Shown here piece by piece: positions 1-12,286 of a stretch of 64,000 nt of DNA. The position numbers and the translations under genes are program-made. The notes below the pieces were generated by a model. That model saw nothing but the letters and a program-made list of their open reading frames with translations, was not told the origin of the DNA and did no database searches. The stretch lies in the NCBI GenBank assembly GCA_002150815.3, contig NDFF03000072.1:1-64000 (forward strand). The letters are read 5' to 3'. The number at the start of each line of letters is the position of its first letter. The first letter of the stretch is position 1. The DNA comes from Grammothele lineata (taxonomy: Eukaryota > Basidiomycota > Agaricomycetes > Polyporales > Polyporaceae).

Positions 1-616
1 CCCCCTCCCAAAAATCAGGAATCCCCGCCGTGAGGGGCTCGGTGCAAACACCCACCGGAACGGAAGAGACGGCCGAGGGCACGGGCGGCAAAAGAGAAGA
101 AGCGGGCGCGCAGCCGGAGTCGGCGTGTCATGCCGGGAAAGGGAAGCGTCGGGGGATCGGAGGGACGGCCGAGGGGCCGGGGGAAGAAGATTTAAGTAGC
201 AGGTGGGCCAAGGGCTGACGGCGATCGGGGAGGGCGGTGGCGGAGGAGGGCGACGAGATCGAGGAGGGGCGGAAGACGGGCCGCGGGGTGTCCGGGGCGG
301 GAGACGAGGCGGGTGCGAGGGCGCGGCGAGGGGCGGGCAGAGTGCGCAGCGGGGACGAAACGAGGGGCAGGGCTGGGCGGCGCGACGGGCGGGCGGATGG
401 CGGGTGGTGGGTGGCGGGTGGCGGATGGCGGGGGCCGGCGGCAGGGGTGCATTTTTCGGCGGAGAGGACGATCGCGAGGAGCGATCGCAGGACGATCGAG
501 GACGGGCTCCTTCGTCCCGACAATCTTTCTCTCCCTCCTCGACTCGCCCCCTCGCCGCCTTTATTACTGCGCCCTTCGCCCCCCGCCCGTCCTCACCCGC
601 CTCTCTCGTCGTCGCC
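1..616. other. Upstream region of the RNA-binding protein gene
   Basis: Purine/G-rich on the + strand to about 480, then pyrimidine-rich up to ATG 617. This fits a promoter followed by a leader. Long open frames here are a by-product of high GC; no family is seen in them. Confidence 0.5.
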
Positions 617-3166
617 ATGGCCCATCGCTTCGACCCGCGCGGGCCCCCGCATCCCGACGCCCTCGCCCGCCAAGTCCTCTCTCTGCCTGCCTCGCCCGCC
701 CCCGCGCGCGAGACCGTCGTCCGGGTACGTCTGCTACGCGTCCCTCTCCTGCACGCAACGCTGACCTCGCGCACGACGCCGACGCCGACGCCGACGCCGC
801 GTGGCCACCTTCGATCTTGGCTCAGCTTGCGAACTTGCGTTCGACCCCGAACGATCTTCTCTGGAACCTCTTCGCACACGCTTGCTCTCAGGTTTGACGC
901 CCGCTCCCGTACTTGTATCTCCAGAGCTCATCCCGTCTCGCCCTCGTCGCTCTCAGCTCCAGCTCCCTCCCCCAGCCCCGCTCGCCCCCCGCGCCCTCCA
1001 AAACGCCCCGCCTTCAGCCATGTGGGCCGTTTTTCCCTCCCCCAGAGACGTTCGTCCCTTCCCTCTCCATTTTCCGCCGCAGCCGCTCACCATCTACGCC
1101 CCTTAGGCGCGCGCTGCTCTCTCTCTCTCTTGCGACTTATTTTCCGTCTCTCCCGCCCATGACGTAGATCTCGCCCTCCTTCCAACTATCCGTCGCCTTA
1201 ATTCCGATCCTCAGGTTCGTTCGCTCCTCTTTCCCGTCCGTTCCATCCCGCTCACCGTTCTCGTCCAGGAGAGGGACCCCTCCCGTCCTCGCCTCCCTCC
1301 GGGCCCCGACATGCAAATATATTCAACCGCCGTCCGTGCCCCTCTTCCTCTCCATCCTCCCCGCTCCATCGCTCCCTCTCTCAACGCCACCGCCGAAGCA
1401 ATGCAGCAACCTTCGTACACCATGTCTTCCAATCCGCCCAACCCCAAGACGAGCTTCCGTGCCGGCGACTGGTTGTAAGTTTCTGCGCTATCAATACCCT
1501 GCGGATCTCGTTCTAATATTCTGCCAAGGTGTTCCACCTCTCATTGCGGAGCCCATAACTTCCAGTCAGTTTCTTTTAGCCTTTCGCCTCCTCTGGCATA
1601 CTAACCGTCTCTCCTAGACGCAACACCGTTTGCATCGCCTGCGGTCGACCGCGCACAGGTGCCATGTCCCAGTTCCCGGTGGACCCCATGCTTTCGCCGT
1701 CGTTCCAAGTCTCGTACCCGTCCCCGCGGTTTGCCACCCGGCTCAACGGTCCTCCGCGCGTGCCCCAGTCTCCCCCGACTTCCGCGCACCCCTCCGTGAC
1801 CGCCCCGCACCTCCCCATGCAAGCCGCCTCCAATGCTCTCGCCGCCGCTCAGGCTCAGATGCCCGCCAAGGCACCGCCGCCTCAATACCCTCCCCTCACG
1901 CCCTCGGGCCGCTCTCTCAGCGTTGGCGGCCGCGTCCGTAACATTTCTAGGGACGTTCGCGCCCCGTGCGTGATGTATTGGCCGGATAACGAACCGCTCC
2001 CCGATCCCTCGCAGATTCGCCCCATGGACTCCGCGCTGATGACGGTGCGTTCCTGCCGCGCTGCCTTTCCCGCCTACTCTGACGCGCACTGTGATAGTAC
2101 CCACCGATTATTAACACCGGGAACAAGGGTGCCGCCGAGAAGCAGCCCGGCGACTGGGTGTGCGGCAAGTGCAACTACCACAATTGGCGTCGCCGGAAGG
2201 TCTGTCAGACCTGCTTCCCGTGTAAGCACTTCTCTCCCGCGATCTTCCCGCCTCGTGCTCATCCTTGCCCGCCCAGACGCGGAAGGCAACGGCGACTCCA
2301 TTTCCTCTGCACTGCAGGCCGAGCGCATCACGCTGCTTGCCAACGTTCTGTCCAACCAGTTCAATGCTCTCGACCTGAACGGCGTGCCGTCGCACCACAC
2401 CTCGCAGCCGCTCCACTTGCAGGCCCCGCCCAACAGCGCGCCGCCTTATTCCGTTCGCTTCACCGAAAGCTCCGCGACCAGCGGGCACGGCTCACCCCTC
2501 CTCTCTCCCCTCGCGCTGTCCGAGCAGGAGAAGCACTCTCCTATATACCAAACCTCGTCCGCCGCTGGGCCCCGCGCGCCGCCTCAGGACCGCAACAGCC
2601 AGCGGGTCGCTCTTCTGGAAGCCTTCTCCTCGGACCCGCAAACCCGCCCGCTGCTCCCATCGTTCCTCCAAGACATCGTGCACGAGGAGTCGCCCCCAGC
2701 CTCCCCTCCCACGTCGCCTTCTCCTGAACTTTCTTTCGACGGCTCGTCCGAGGACACGCACTACGTGCTGACTCCCGGCACGTCTTCTCAGTACGCCCAC
2801 GCCGCTCTTCCACCTACTCCCAACCGTCGCACGATGGGCGTACCGGTGCGCAAGGCGTCCAACTCGTCCTTCGTTTCCCTCGGCCGCTCCAACGGCGGCG
2901 GGGGCGGCAGCAGCGCCGCACCGACCCCCATCGGCTCCATCTGGAGCATGGACGGCGAGGAAAGCGCGAGCTACTCGTCGTCCACGCGCACGTCCCCGAC
3001 GTCCGCCTACGCGCAGGTCTCGTCGCCCGTCGGACCCTGCGCGCGCGGGGGTTCCCCGCTCTCGACCGCGTCAGCCGTCGGCGGCGGGCTCGTCGACGAC
3101 CTCGACGACACCGGGACGACGCCAAAAGGCCCGGGCGGCTTCTGGAAAGCCCCCTTCGCCGCATGA
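617..3166 (+). CDS. RRM and double RanBP2-type zinc-finger RNA-binding protein (Nrp1-like)
   Basis: Probable cytoplasmic RNA-binding protein. The start is ATG 617 in a strong context (GTCGCCATGG). Exons in one consistent frame: 617-724, 826-891, about 957-1049 (or from 927), 1107-1214, 1269 to about 1475, then three more. Exons 3-4 give AMWAVFPSPRDARAAL, which resembles the beta3-alpha2 part of an RRM. Two RanBP2 fingers follow: the first (W-x-C-x4-C-x3-NF-x6-C-x2-C) is split by two introns, and the second contains WVCGKCNYHNWRRRKVC. The C-terminal half is Ser/Pro-rich and low in complexity. RRM plus RanBP2 fingers is the layout of fungal Nrp1-type proteins, which associate with RNA granules; that equivalence is inferred. 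The fingers are certain. The exact acceptor of exon 3 and the N-terminal exons are less so. Confidence 0.8.
775..798. repeat. (GACGCC)4 tandem repeat in the first intron of the RNA-binding gene
   Basis: Four copies of a 6-base unit. In my model they lie in the intron 725-825. One other frame reads Asp-Ala repeats, which could be coding if the splice model were wrong. Confidence 0.75.
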
Positions 3167-4047
3167 TGATGCTCATTATTTGGTATTTAATGTGGATCGG
3201 TGCGCTCGCCGTTAAGTTCCTCAGTCTTTCGACGCAGCTAACTTCCGTGCAGTGTAGCAAGTGCAAAGGAAAAGGAACTGAACAACCAGCACCCGGGTGC
3301 ATCGTAGTGTACTTAATATCCGTTCGTCGTCGTCGATCTCTATAGTGCTGTATCTCTCACCGTCTTGCCATCTCTCGCCGGATCCGACACTGTCGTTATC
3401 CCACGCTCATCCCGCTAATCTGTTTACTGACTGCTACTGGCCAATCCGCTGCGACGCACTGTGCGCGCACCCGCCGGCCGAGGAGAGGAGAAGGGGAGAG
3501 GAGGCAGGAGGCTTTGCTGTATTAATCATCTCGCCTGGTACTACTACTGCTACTACAAGGAACGCTGCCATGAACTCACTACATACGACCTAATTACGTG
3601 CCCGTCCGCGATATTTTCACGCCTCAAAATTATAAACGCGCCTAGTACTATCTTCCCTGACGTCGCCAGCTGGAACAGAGACGAGTTAAACCGTTCGTGC
3701 TGTCCGATCCGACCGTCGTATGGACTTGCAAACTCTGACGCCATAAGCACGTCTCCAACAGCGCGTGGTACCATGCACAGCTGTGCTCGGGGCGTTTCTG
3801 CGAAGAATTTCCAAGATCGCTATCTCCATCTCAGGCCGCCGGCACGTCCAGGCTGATCGTGCAACCGCGCGCTTGCGAGGACAGATCGATGACGACATAT
3901 GACCAAGAGAGACCGAGTCGCGTAAAAAATAGTCTGAACGATCTCTGATAGCATCTGGTTCCTAACATTACAACAAGCACAAAGATTAATCTGCACGCAG
4001 CGCGACAACCCCGACGCTCGTCTGACCGCAAGGTGATGATGATGAAT
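3167..4047. other. Spacer between two convergent gene ends
   Basis: Holds the 3' ends of the RNA-binding gene and DAHP synthase. A short CTA/CTG triplet stretch lies near 3540. No gene is seen. Confidence 0.5.
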
Positions 4048-5779
<1,732 letters not shown>

Positions 5780-6006
5780 GGTGGAGAGCGTGGACGGTGG
5801 TGAGTAGGAGCAAGCCGCGAAGCGAGGAGGATAGCGTTGGGGATGACTCGATGCTCGAACGTGGGCAGAGCTGGACAGAGCTAGGCTGGGTGCACCGGAG
5901 AAAGCGAGCAGCGGCGCGTGGCCCGGCCAAAAAGCAGCACAGCCACTCCCGACCTTTCTCCACGCCGCGTGCTCGCGCCTCCGCTCAAGCTCGCCCACCG
6001 ACCACG
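5780..6006. promoter_or_regulatory. Divergent promoter, DAHP synthase / PIH1
   Basis: A 227-base spacer between two outward-facing start codons. It must hold both core promoters unless leaders contain upstream introns. No clear TATA box is seen. Confidence 0.6.
5843..5849 (-). promoter_or_regulatory. Gcn4/CPC1-type ATGACTC element in the DAHP synthase/PIH1 spacer
   Basis: ATGACTC as read on the + strand, 64 bases upstream of the DAHP synthase ATG and 158 bases upstream of PIH1. TGACTC is the core of the Gcn4/Cpc1 general amino-acid control element, and yeast ARO3/ARO4 are known Gcn4 targets. One match in a 227-base spacer could be chance. Confidence 0.4.
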
Positions 6007-7330
6007 ATGGCCCATGCGTCCCGCACGATCTCCCTTTCGCCCTCCGCCGGCTTCTGCGTAAAGTCTACGGCACAGAACAGTGTCGCATGTCCCCCGTCCG
6101 CGTCGTCGGACCCTTCTCAGTCCCTTGCAATTCCGTCTGGCCTCAAGATCTTCGTCAATATCGCCTGGGACGCCAATATCCCCCCTCCTCCGGAAGGCAC
6201 GCCTGCAGCTATCGAACAAGCTCTCTCAGAAAACGTTGATATCTCTCCCCACGAGGCCTCTCAATGGATCATTCCTCTCATCGTCTCCGATCCACGCGCC
6301 GACAAGGACAAGGGTACGCGCCGCCTCGCCTCTCCGCCTACCGACCCCATCTAACCCTTTCCTTTACAGCGGGAAAACCCTCGGCAGTTTTTGATACCAT
6401 TTTTAACGATTCTCTCAAGTCTCGCTCGCTGCGCTCTCCCCAGTTCAAGACGTATCTCATAGGTGTGCAATCGTCCTTCCCCGATATCTCACCTACCTTG
6501 TCCATTCACACCCTCCCCACATTGTAGAACTGGCATTCCAGCGCATAGAAGCTCAATACGGTCTTCTTTTGTCTCGACAAATTGGCACACCCAACATTAC
6601 CTCCAAGGGCAAACTCAAACCTCGCACCGCTCTCGTCCCCGCCGAGCCTATCTCATCCTCGGGCTCGACCGCTCCTCTAGCCGAACCCTCGAAGCCGCTC
6701 ATCCAAGAGATCTCATCCACCGCGTCTTCAACGTCCAAACCCGCTGCACCTCCTAAGGGCATCTTGAAGACTTCCTCTTCATCGACTCCGACCCCTGCAC
6801 CCCTTTCCGACAAAGTCGCTTCTCATCCCGTGCGCCGTGCCCGTATTCCAGAGTTGCAATGGACCTCTACGGATGCCGGCAAGTTGCGTATCGCACTCTC
6901 TGTACCACACCTCGTGCGTGTCTCCATATTCGTTTTACGAGTCTGCCCCGTTACCGCTGACGTCCTCTGTTCTCGCGCTTTCCTCACATGTACTTGGCAA
7001 TCGCTGGCTTTTGGCTCGTCGGCGCCGCTTGTGTTTGCGTGCCTTGTAATGCTCGTCCTGCCGGTAAAGACCCGCGCTGCTATTGCGAACTCGACGCTCG
7101 ACGTCGAGGCACGCCGTCTCATTTTCTCCACTCCCCCGCTGCCTGGCACGCCTGTCCCCGACGGTTACGCGCTTGACCTCGACCTCTCTTCGCTCGATGC
7201 AGATATTCAGAAGCAGTTCCCAGGCAGCTCAGAACAGATTCTCACGCTGAAGCGCAAGCGAGCTTTCGATGTCGACGGTGCGACAGCAGAATGGCGGGTA
7301 GCAGAGGAGCTGTTCGTCGTGTATGTATGA
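6007..7330 (+). CDS. PIH1: PIH1-domain protein, R2TP complex subunit
   Basis: Pih1 (Nop17) is a subunit of the R2TP co-chaperone complex (Rvb1-Rvb2-Tah1-Pih1), which works with Hsp90 in box C/D snoRNP and PIKK assembly. The N-terminal PIH1 domain is seen in GLKIFVNIAWDANIPPPP, QWIIPLIVSDPR and FDTIFNDSLKSRSL. A Ser/Pro-rich linker leads to a C-terminal CS-like beta domain that ends in WRVAEELFVVYV. Splice joins at about 6313/6369 and 6461/6529 keep frame (DKAGKPS and TYLIELAF). A third intron begins at the GTGCGT near 6914 and probably ends at an AAG acceptor near 7064. The tail is short compared with animal PIH1D proteins, as usual in fungi. Divergent from DAHP synthase. Confidence 0.88.
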
Positions 7331-7760
7331 GCGAGTAGGTCGATCATAATCCATTGGCTGGTTTTCCCTCATTAGATGGGATCAGAGGCTTGTTCACCAG
7401 TCGGTTGTAGGGTTCTTTCCTGAACGAGGGTAACAACATCACCCCTTTCGTAAGAGCACAGCGTATCACTAAACGGTGAGAAAGATCTTGGAACTATCAC
7501 GTCCCCGTCAGCCTCGGAAAGCTGCACTGACGGCCATACGTTCAATGCTGTAAGTCTGGCCTCGTTGAGGATCACGAAATCGACATACTTTCCATCATTT
7601 CTGAAGCTGAGCCTCAGACTAGTGGTATAGTGTGCAGGACTACGAGCGATATACATGAACAACGCTAAATCCTGCAGGGTAGCGAGACTGGCAAGGAGCA
7701 ATAAGATATATGGATACACTGCACATAAGGTCATAAAGTAAGAGCAGGTGGACATGGGAC
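7331..7760. other. Spacer between convergent PIH1 and LIM genes
   Basis: No conserved coding sequence. A 130-codon minus-strand open frame has no family character. Confidence 0.5.
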
Positions 7761-9061
7761 TCAAGCACCGGCTTTGCCGAGCAACGCATAGCCACTCCCC
7801 GCGGGACCAAACGTCTGTATGGGCGTAGCACAGTCAGTCAGATGCCGAAAAGCTCTCATGCTAACCCCGATAAGAAGCACGCACCTTGCCGTAGCACGGC
7901 CGACAGAACGGGTCCCCCTCGCGGTCTACAAGTCTGCCCGTGTCGAGCGAATGCCCGCACTGGGAGCACCTGAGGCAAGCCTTGTGCCACGTCTTGCCCA
8001 CCGCCTTGACCTGCTCCGCAAAGTAGACAGACTTGGCGCACCTCGCACACTTGGGTGTGCCCGCCCCGAACTGGCGTCCAGTCATGGCGGGCACGAGCGG
8101 AGCTGCTGCGGGAGGCGGCCCTCCGAGCGCGGCACCGTATCGCGTGCCCGTCATAGACGGCACGAGTGGGACGGACGCTCGCGTGCTCGCCCCCGGATTG
8201 GTACTTGTACTTCCGCTCCCGCGTCCGCGTCCGAAACCGTTTGCAGCACCAGTCAGGCTGGGCGGTGCAGCTTCTTCGTTGCCGTGGGCGGGAGTGACGA
8301 CCTCGGTGCCGTCGAACTCCTCGATAAGACTGTCGAGAGCCTGGAGTGCAAGCGATGTGCCGGCGCCCGACTTGGCGCCGCTCGGGCTCAGAGTCCGGGT
8401 GGGTTTGAGGATGGGGGGTGGTGAGGCGGCCTTGCTCGTCTCGGGAATGGAGCTGCCAGTCATGTGGCGGCGGGGCTGTGGCTGGGCGAGGGCGGGAGGG
8501 GAGACGGCACGAGCGGGGCCAAGGGTTTGAGCACGGGCTGGAGATTGGTCGCGGGTGGGGAGATTGCCATGGCGAAGGTCTACGGTTCCGAAAAGCTTGA
8601 CGTGACAAATCTTGCTAAAGACGAGATGAGGAAGGATGGGTAAAAGAGCGCTCAAGGACGTACCAATATGGCTGGGACGAAAGCGATTGAGCTTGCTGCA
8701 ACTAACCATAGAAGAGGGGAAGACACGTACCTGCTCGTCGTGCTCTACGAGGCTAAATGAGTCAAGCCTCTTGCTACAGGAGTTGCATCGAAGACATGAC
8801 TAGAATGGTAGAGCCTCAGCGGGGAGTCCTGGGTGGTGAAAGGGGAGGGCGTGCCTTGTGGTAGAGCTGGAAGGGAGTGAGCATAGAGCGTGAAGGAGTC
8901 GGCAACGAGATCGTACCTTTCTGCCAGGGCCCATGATCTAGCCGAGAGACAGAGTCAGGAAGCACGATCACGGGCGGGCGGACCTGGGGACAGACCTGCT
9001 CGGCGGCGTAGACGGAGGTGCTGCACCGCGGACACTTGGGGGTTCCTCCAAAGGGATGCAT
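7761..9061 (-). CDS. Two-LIM-domain protein with three micro-exons
   Basis: Probable cytoskeletal or signalling adaptor of the CRP/paxillin-like LIM class; the partner is unknown. Seven exons (8996-9061, 8917-8937, 8855-8866, 8731-8799, 8664-8671, 7885-8614, 7761-7814) total 960 nt, giving 319 residues. LIM1 (about residues 10-50) reads CPRC, IMGPGRKLYHK, SCLRCNSCSKRLDSFSLVEH, then PYCKICHVKLFGT. LIM2 (residues 248-300) reads CARC, GKTWHKACLRCSQCG and CRPCYGK, followed by a CRP-like tail, TFGPAGSGYALLGKAGA. Between them lies a 180-residue Ser/Pro/Ala linker with two copies of the motif PLVP(S/A)MTG. LIM1 is spread over six exons, with exons of 21, 12 and 8 nt. The intron at 8800-8854 has a GC donor. 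Every join restores a consensus LIM residue, so the model is strong although the ORF is badly broken. Confidence 0.88.
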
Positions 9062-9471
9062 GATGAGGCAACGTGAGCGGCAGAAAGAGAGGCGAGGTAC
9101 AGTGCGAGAGAGGCGTCGGGAGCGAGGGGACCTGGTGGACGAGGAGAGCGACGGTGCGCAAAGCTCCCGACGCGCGACGCGAGGTTATAGCGACTCACCG
9201 CGTCCGCTAGACGCCCGCACAGCACCGCATGCCATCATCCGCGGCGCGCCTGCCCCGGCTCCGGCCCGGAAGTGGCCCCGTATGGAGGCCGGGGGGGCCG
9301 CGATGGTCGGGGATGCCCGGATAAGTCGCACGGGCGATGCGGAGATGGAAATTTGAGCGCGGCGGCTGTTTTTGAGAGAGCGTGCTCGTTTCTTTCTTTT
9401 CATCTAGACTTGCCCTCCGCCCGTTCTCTTCTCATCCCTCCCTCTCCCACCCGCTTCACGACCCCGTAGCC
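9062..9471. promoter_or_regulatory. Divergent promoter, LIM gene / eIF5A
   Basis: 410 bases between outward-facing starts. The last 90 bases before the eIF5A ATG are CT-rich, typical of a highly expressed fungal gene's leader. Nothing else is recognised. Confidence 0.5.
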
Positions 9472-10262
9472 ATGTCTGACGACGAGCAGCACCAGCACAA
9501 CTTCGAGCAGGTCCGTCCTTCTCCCATCTTCCGCCTGCGCCACCCTCCGTCTCATGCCCGACCGTCCTATGCATCTAGGCTTCCGCCGGAGCCTCGCTCA
9601 CCTTCCCCATGCAATGCTCGGCCCTTCGCAAGAACGGTCACGTCGTCATCAAGGGTTCGTCTGCTTTGCCTTCTCACCCCCTTGCACAATATGCTCACGA
9701 TCGTGCCCCATCTCTAGGCCGCCCTTGCAAGATCGTCGACATGTCCACCTCCAAGACCGGTAAGCACGGTCACGCCAAGGTCCACTTGGTTGCCATCGAC
9801 GTGCGTCAGATTTGTCTTCAGCAGAATATGTGCATTGTTGATTTGCATCTCGATAGATCTTCACCGGCAAAAAACTGGTTCGTCTTCGAGCACTCCGTCG
9901 CGTACTGATTAGATGATCTCATGGAATCTACGCGTCTGCAGGAGGATATCTCCCCCTCGACCCACAACATGGATGTCCCTAACGTGTTCCGTAATGAATA
10001 CCAGCTCGTGCGCACATCATTCAATATCTTAGTCCACGCTCGACCTCATCCCTTTTATTCCTAGGTCAACATCGACGATGGCTTCCTTAACCTCATGACT
10101 GCCGACGGTACCTCCAAGGACGACGTCAAGCTTCCTGAGGGCGACATGGGCAAGCAGATCCAGGCCGACTTCGACGACGGCAAGGATCTCCTTGTCACCA
10201 TCGTCTCGGCCATGGGTGAGGAGCAGGCTATCTCCTTCAAGGAGGCTCCTAAGGGCGCCTAA
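9472..10262 (+). CDS. eIF5A: Translation factor eIF5A (hypusine-containing)
   Basis: eIF5A binds the ribosomal E site and relieves stalling at poly-proline and similar stretches. The spliced protein is 160 residues, the usual length. [12 protein letters not shown] is intact, and Lys54 in TGKHG is the position hypusinated by deoxyhypusine synthase and hydroxylase. The KOW-like N domain includes [16 protein letters not shown] sequence (here [12 protein letters not shown]), and the OB-fold domain runs from about 84 to the end. The gene is split by about six introns; one exon (9857-9877, encoding IFTGKKL) is only 21 nt. The leader before ATG 9472 is strongly pyrimidine-rich. Divergent from the LIM gene and convergent with the CFEM-like gene. 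Confidence 0.97.
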
Positions 10263-10888
10263 GCCTTTTCTCGGCCGCGTACGTCTCCTCCCCTACCGCA
10301 GCCCGTCCCATGTCTATTCTATCGAGCGCGCAGCTTACGCGTCCCCCATCTGGCAGGTGTATATTCTTTTCGGTCTCTTGCTGTTGTTGTGTCTGTCATT
10401 CACACGCTCACCCGTTGTGTTCAGTTGTGTTAAAGCATCAGTATCCCGTAGCAGTACTTCCTCATCCACTGTGCATGTACCCACCACCACGCCCGCTTGC
10501 GCGCGCCCATGTATCGCCCTACCCTCTTTGTGTCATACAATGGATTGCCGCATGGTCCATCCTCCTTGGATCACCATAGACAGTTTGCGACATCGATCTA
10601 TCTGTCCATCTGTGATCGCCAGCCAACGCGCCTCGTCCCATCACCGCCGCTGAGCGTTGCAACTGCCATGTCGCACGATGGTGTACGAGCGCCCAAAAGC
10701 AGGACTGAGAAGGAATAGGAGCACTCGCGGGGAAGAGCAAGGGAAAAAGCCATCAGATACAATGCACTCCTACATCGCAGACTCGCACACAAACGCCACC
10801 ATACGCGCTCTACACGGAACTGCCACATCCCGCTCTGCCGCCCACCTGGGGCATCGTGCTGCCTCCCAAACCTGTGCTCGACGCGCTC
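10263..10888. other. Spacer between convergent eIF5A and CFEM-like genes
   Basis: T-rich and CT-rich after the eIF5A stop. No gene is seen. Confidence 0.5.
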
Positions 10889-11669
10889 TCACATGGTGTT
10901 GACGACACCAATCAGGGTGATACCCAGGCCGAGGGCAACGACGAGCGTAATACCGGTCGTAACGGGAGTGAGGGCTTGGCCGAAAGGACCGTCCCAGTTC
11001 GGCGCCAACGCAAGTGTGTCCTCCTTAGGGAGCGTGATCTTGTTGGCCAAGCACATGGCAGCGTACGCTGTGGAGAACAAACGTGAGCGATCCAGACTGA
11101 CACAAAAAGCAGAAGGAAGCGAAGCACTTACCATTCACCGCAGTGAGTTGACCAGCCCGGGGTTCATCAGGCATCGCGAATTGCGCGACAACGTTGTTGA
11201 AGATGCACTGCTCGCAGTCGAGGAAGAGCTTGACCGTGGCTGCGTCGCAAAGACAGGTTGCGTTCACATTCCCGCATGTCTTCATGAGAGAATAATGAGC
11301 ATCGCCATCAAGCAGGAGCTAGCAGAACGGCGCACCGTAACGGCCTGCTGAGCAGCGGTACAGTTGGATTCACACTGAATGGGCAACGCAGCGACGGACG
11401 GTCAACGGGGAACCAGTCTGAACACCCGAGGTTACTCACAGGGGCGCGGAAGACACTGTTGAAGTTGAGGAACTGGTCCACGGTGACATTGCCCTGGTCG
11501 CCGATGCCAGCGAGAGTAACGTTGATTGGCTGCGAAGCAATTATGTCCTCGGCGGCGACTGCTCGTCTGAGGTTAGCGCACTAGGAGCATGGATGGTACG
11601 ACGAGCTGAAGACGGACCCCGGGAGAAAGCGGCAGCGAAGAGGGCAGCGATAATGAACAGGAACTGCAT
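10889..11669 (-). CDS. CFEM-like cysteine-rich secreted protein, probably GPI-anchored
   Basis: Predicted cell-surface protein of 179 residues. A signal peptide is clear (MQFLFIIAALFAAAFSRAVAA, cut after about residue 21; first 20 residues hydrophobic). The mature part has the Cys pattern C-x3-C-x9-C-x6-C-x-C-x10-C-x2-C, with a CLCD motif, and one more Cys near residue 126. This is reminiscent of CFEM domains, though I cannot test it against the profile. Four N-glycosylation sequons (NVT, NVT, NCT, NAT) are present. The C-terminus is a hydrophobic stretch (TGITLVVALGLGITLIGVV) ending in NTM, as in GPI-anchoring signals. Five exons; the first join uses acceptor ACGAG and gives SRAVAAED. The function is unknown; CFEM proteins act in haem uptake, adhesion or host interaction. 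The gene model is good and the family call is moderate. Confidence 0.72.
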
Positions 11670-12286
11670 GGCGGGCGAGGTTGAAAACGAGCGGAGACGA
11701 CGGCTGAAAGGGAGTGCGGCGAGAACGATCTGGTGGAAAGAAAGCGCAAGGACGGCCTGCCTGAGGCGAAGAAAGGAAGGGGAGAAGGGACGTGCGCGAG
11801 GGCGAGTGGCGGACGGGAGCAAGAAGAGGATGAAGGCGAGCGCCCTGGCCCGGGGACCGATGCGGAGGAGGCGCGGGCGCGGGAAAGGGCCCGAGTGCCA
11901 TAGCAATGGCCACGCCGTGGCAGAGCAGCTCAGCGCACCATCAGTCCGATCCCAGCCCTCATCATCTCCGAGGTACCCGCCCGTCCATAATCGCCCAGCC
12001 CCGACTGGCCTCCTCGTCCAGAGCTATTCCAGTCTCTCCGAATCGAATCCACACACTCTCTCTTTCTCTCCACCACCATCCTAGTCGACGACAAGGAAAG
12101 CAAATGAGATAGCTCGTAATGATACACAGCGCCCTACCCAGAACACCCTCCAACCATCGAATTTGGAGACCGGACAAGGCAACACCCCAACGCAACCGTC
12201 CATCCCAGGTTTCGGCATGGTCCGGCGACGGGCCAACCACCCAATACCACGGGCTTGGACCACCCTCTTCCGAGCCATCCTCTCCC
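11670..12286. other. Promoter of the CFEM-like gene and 3' end of TAF8
   Basis: Tandem minus-strand genes. The first 200 bases next to the CFEM-like start are purine-rich on the + strand, so pyrimidine-rich on the sense strand. No gene is seen. Confidence 0.5.

Noticed and set aside
617..1049. Apparent frameshift or pseudogene between MAHRFDP and the LANLRST segment
   Set aside because: An intron 725-825 (GTACGT to CTCAG) joins the two in phase, so no frameshift is needed.
203..1162. 319-codon plus-strand open frame at the left edge
   Set aside because: It is a by-product of high GC. Coding signal switches frame inside it and is explained by short introns of the RNA-binding gene.
7372..7764. 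130-codon minus-strand open frame with a hydrophobic stretch
   Set aside because: Lies in the spacer between convergent genes and has no conserved sequence.
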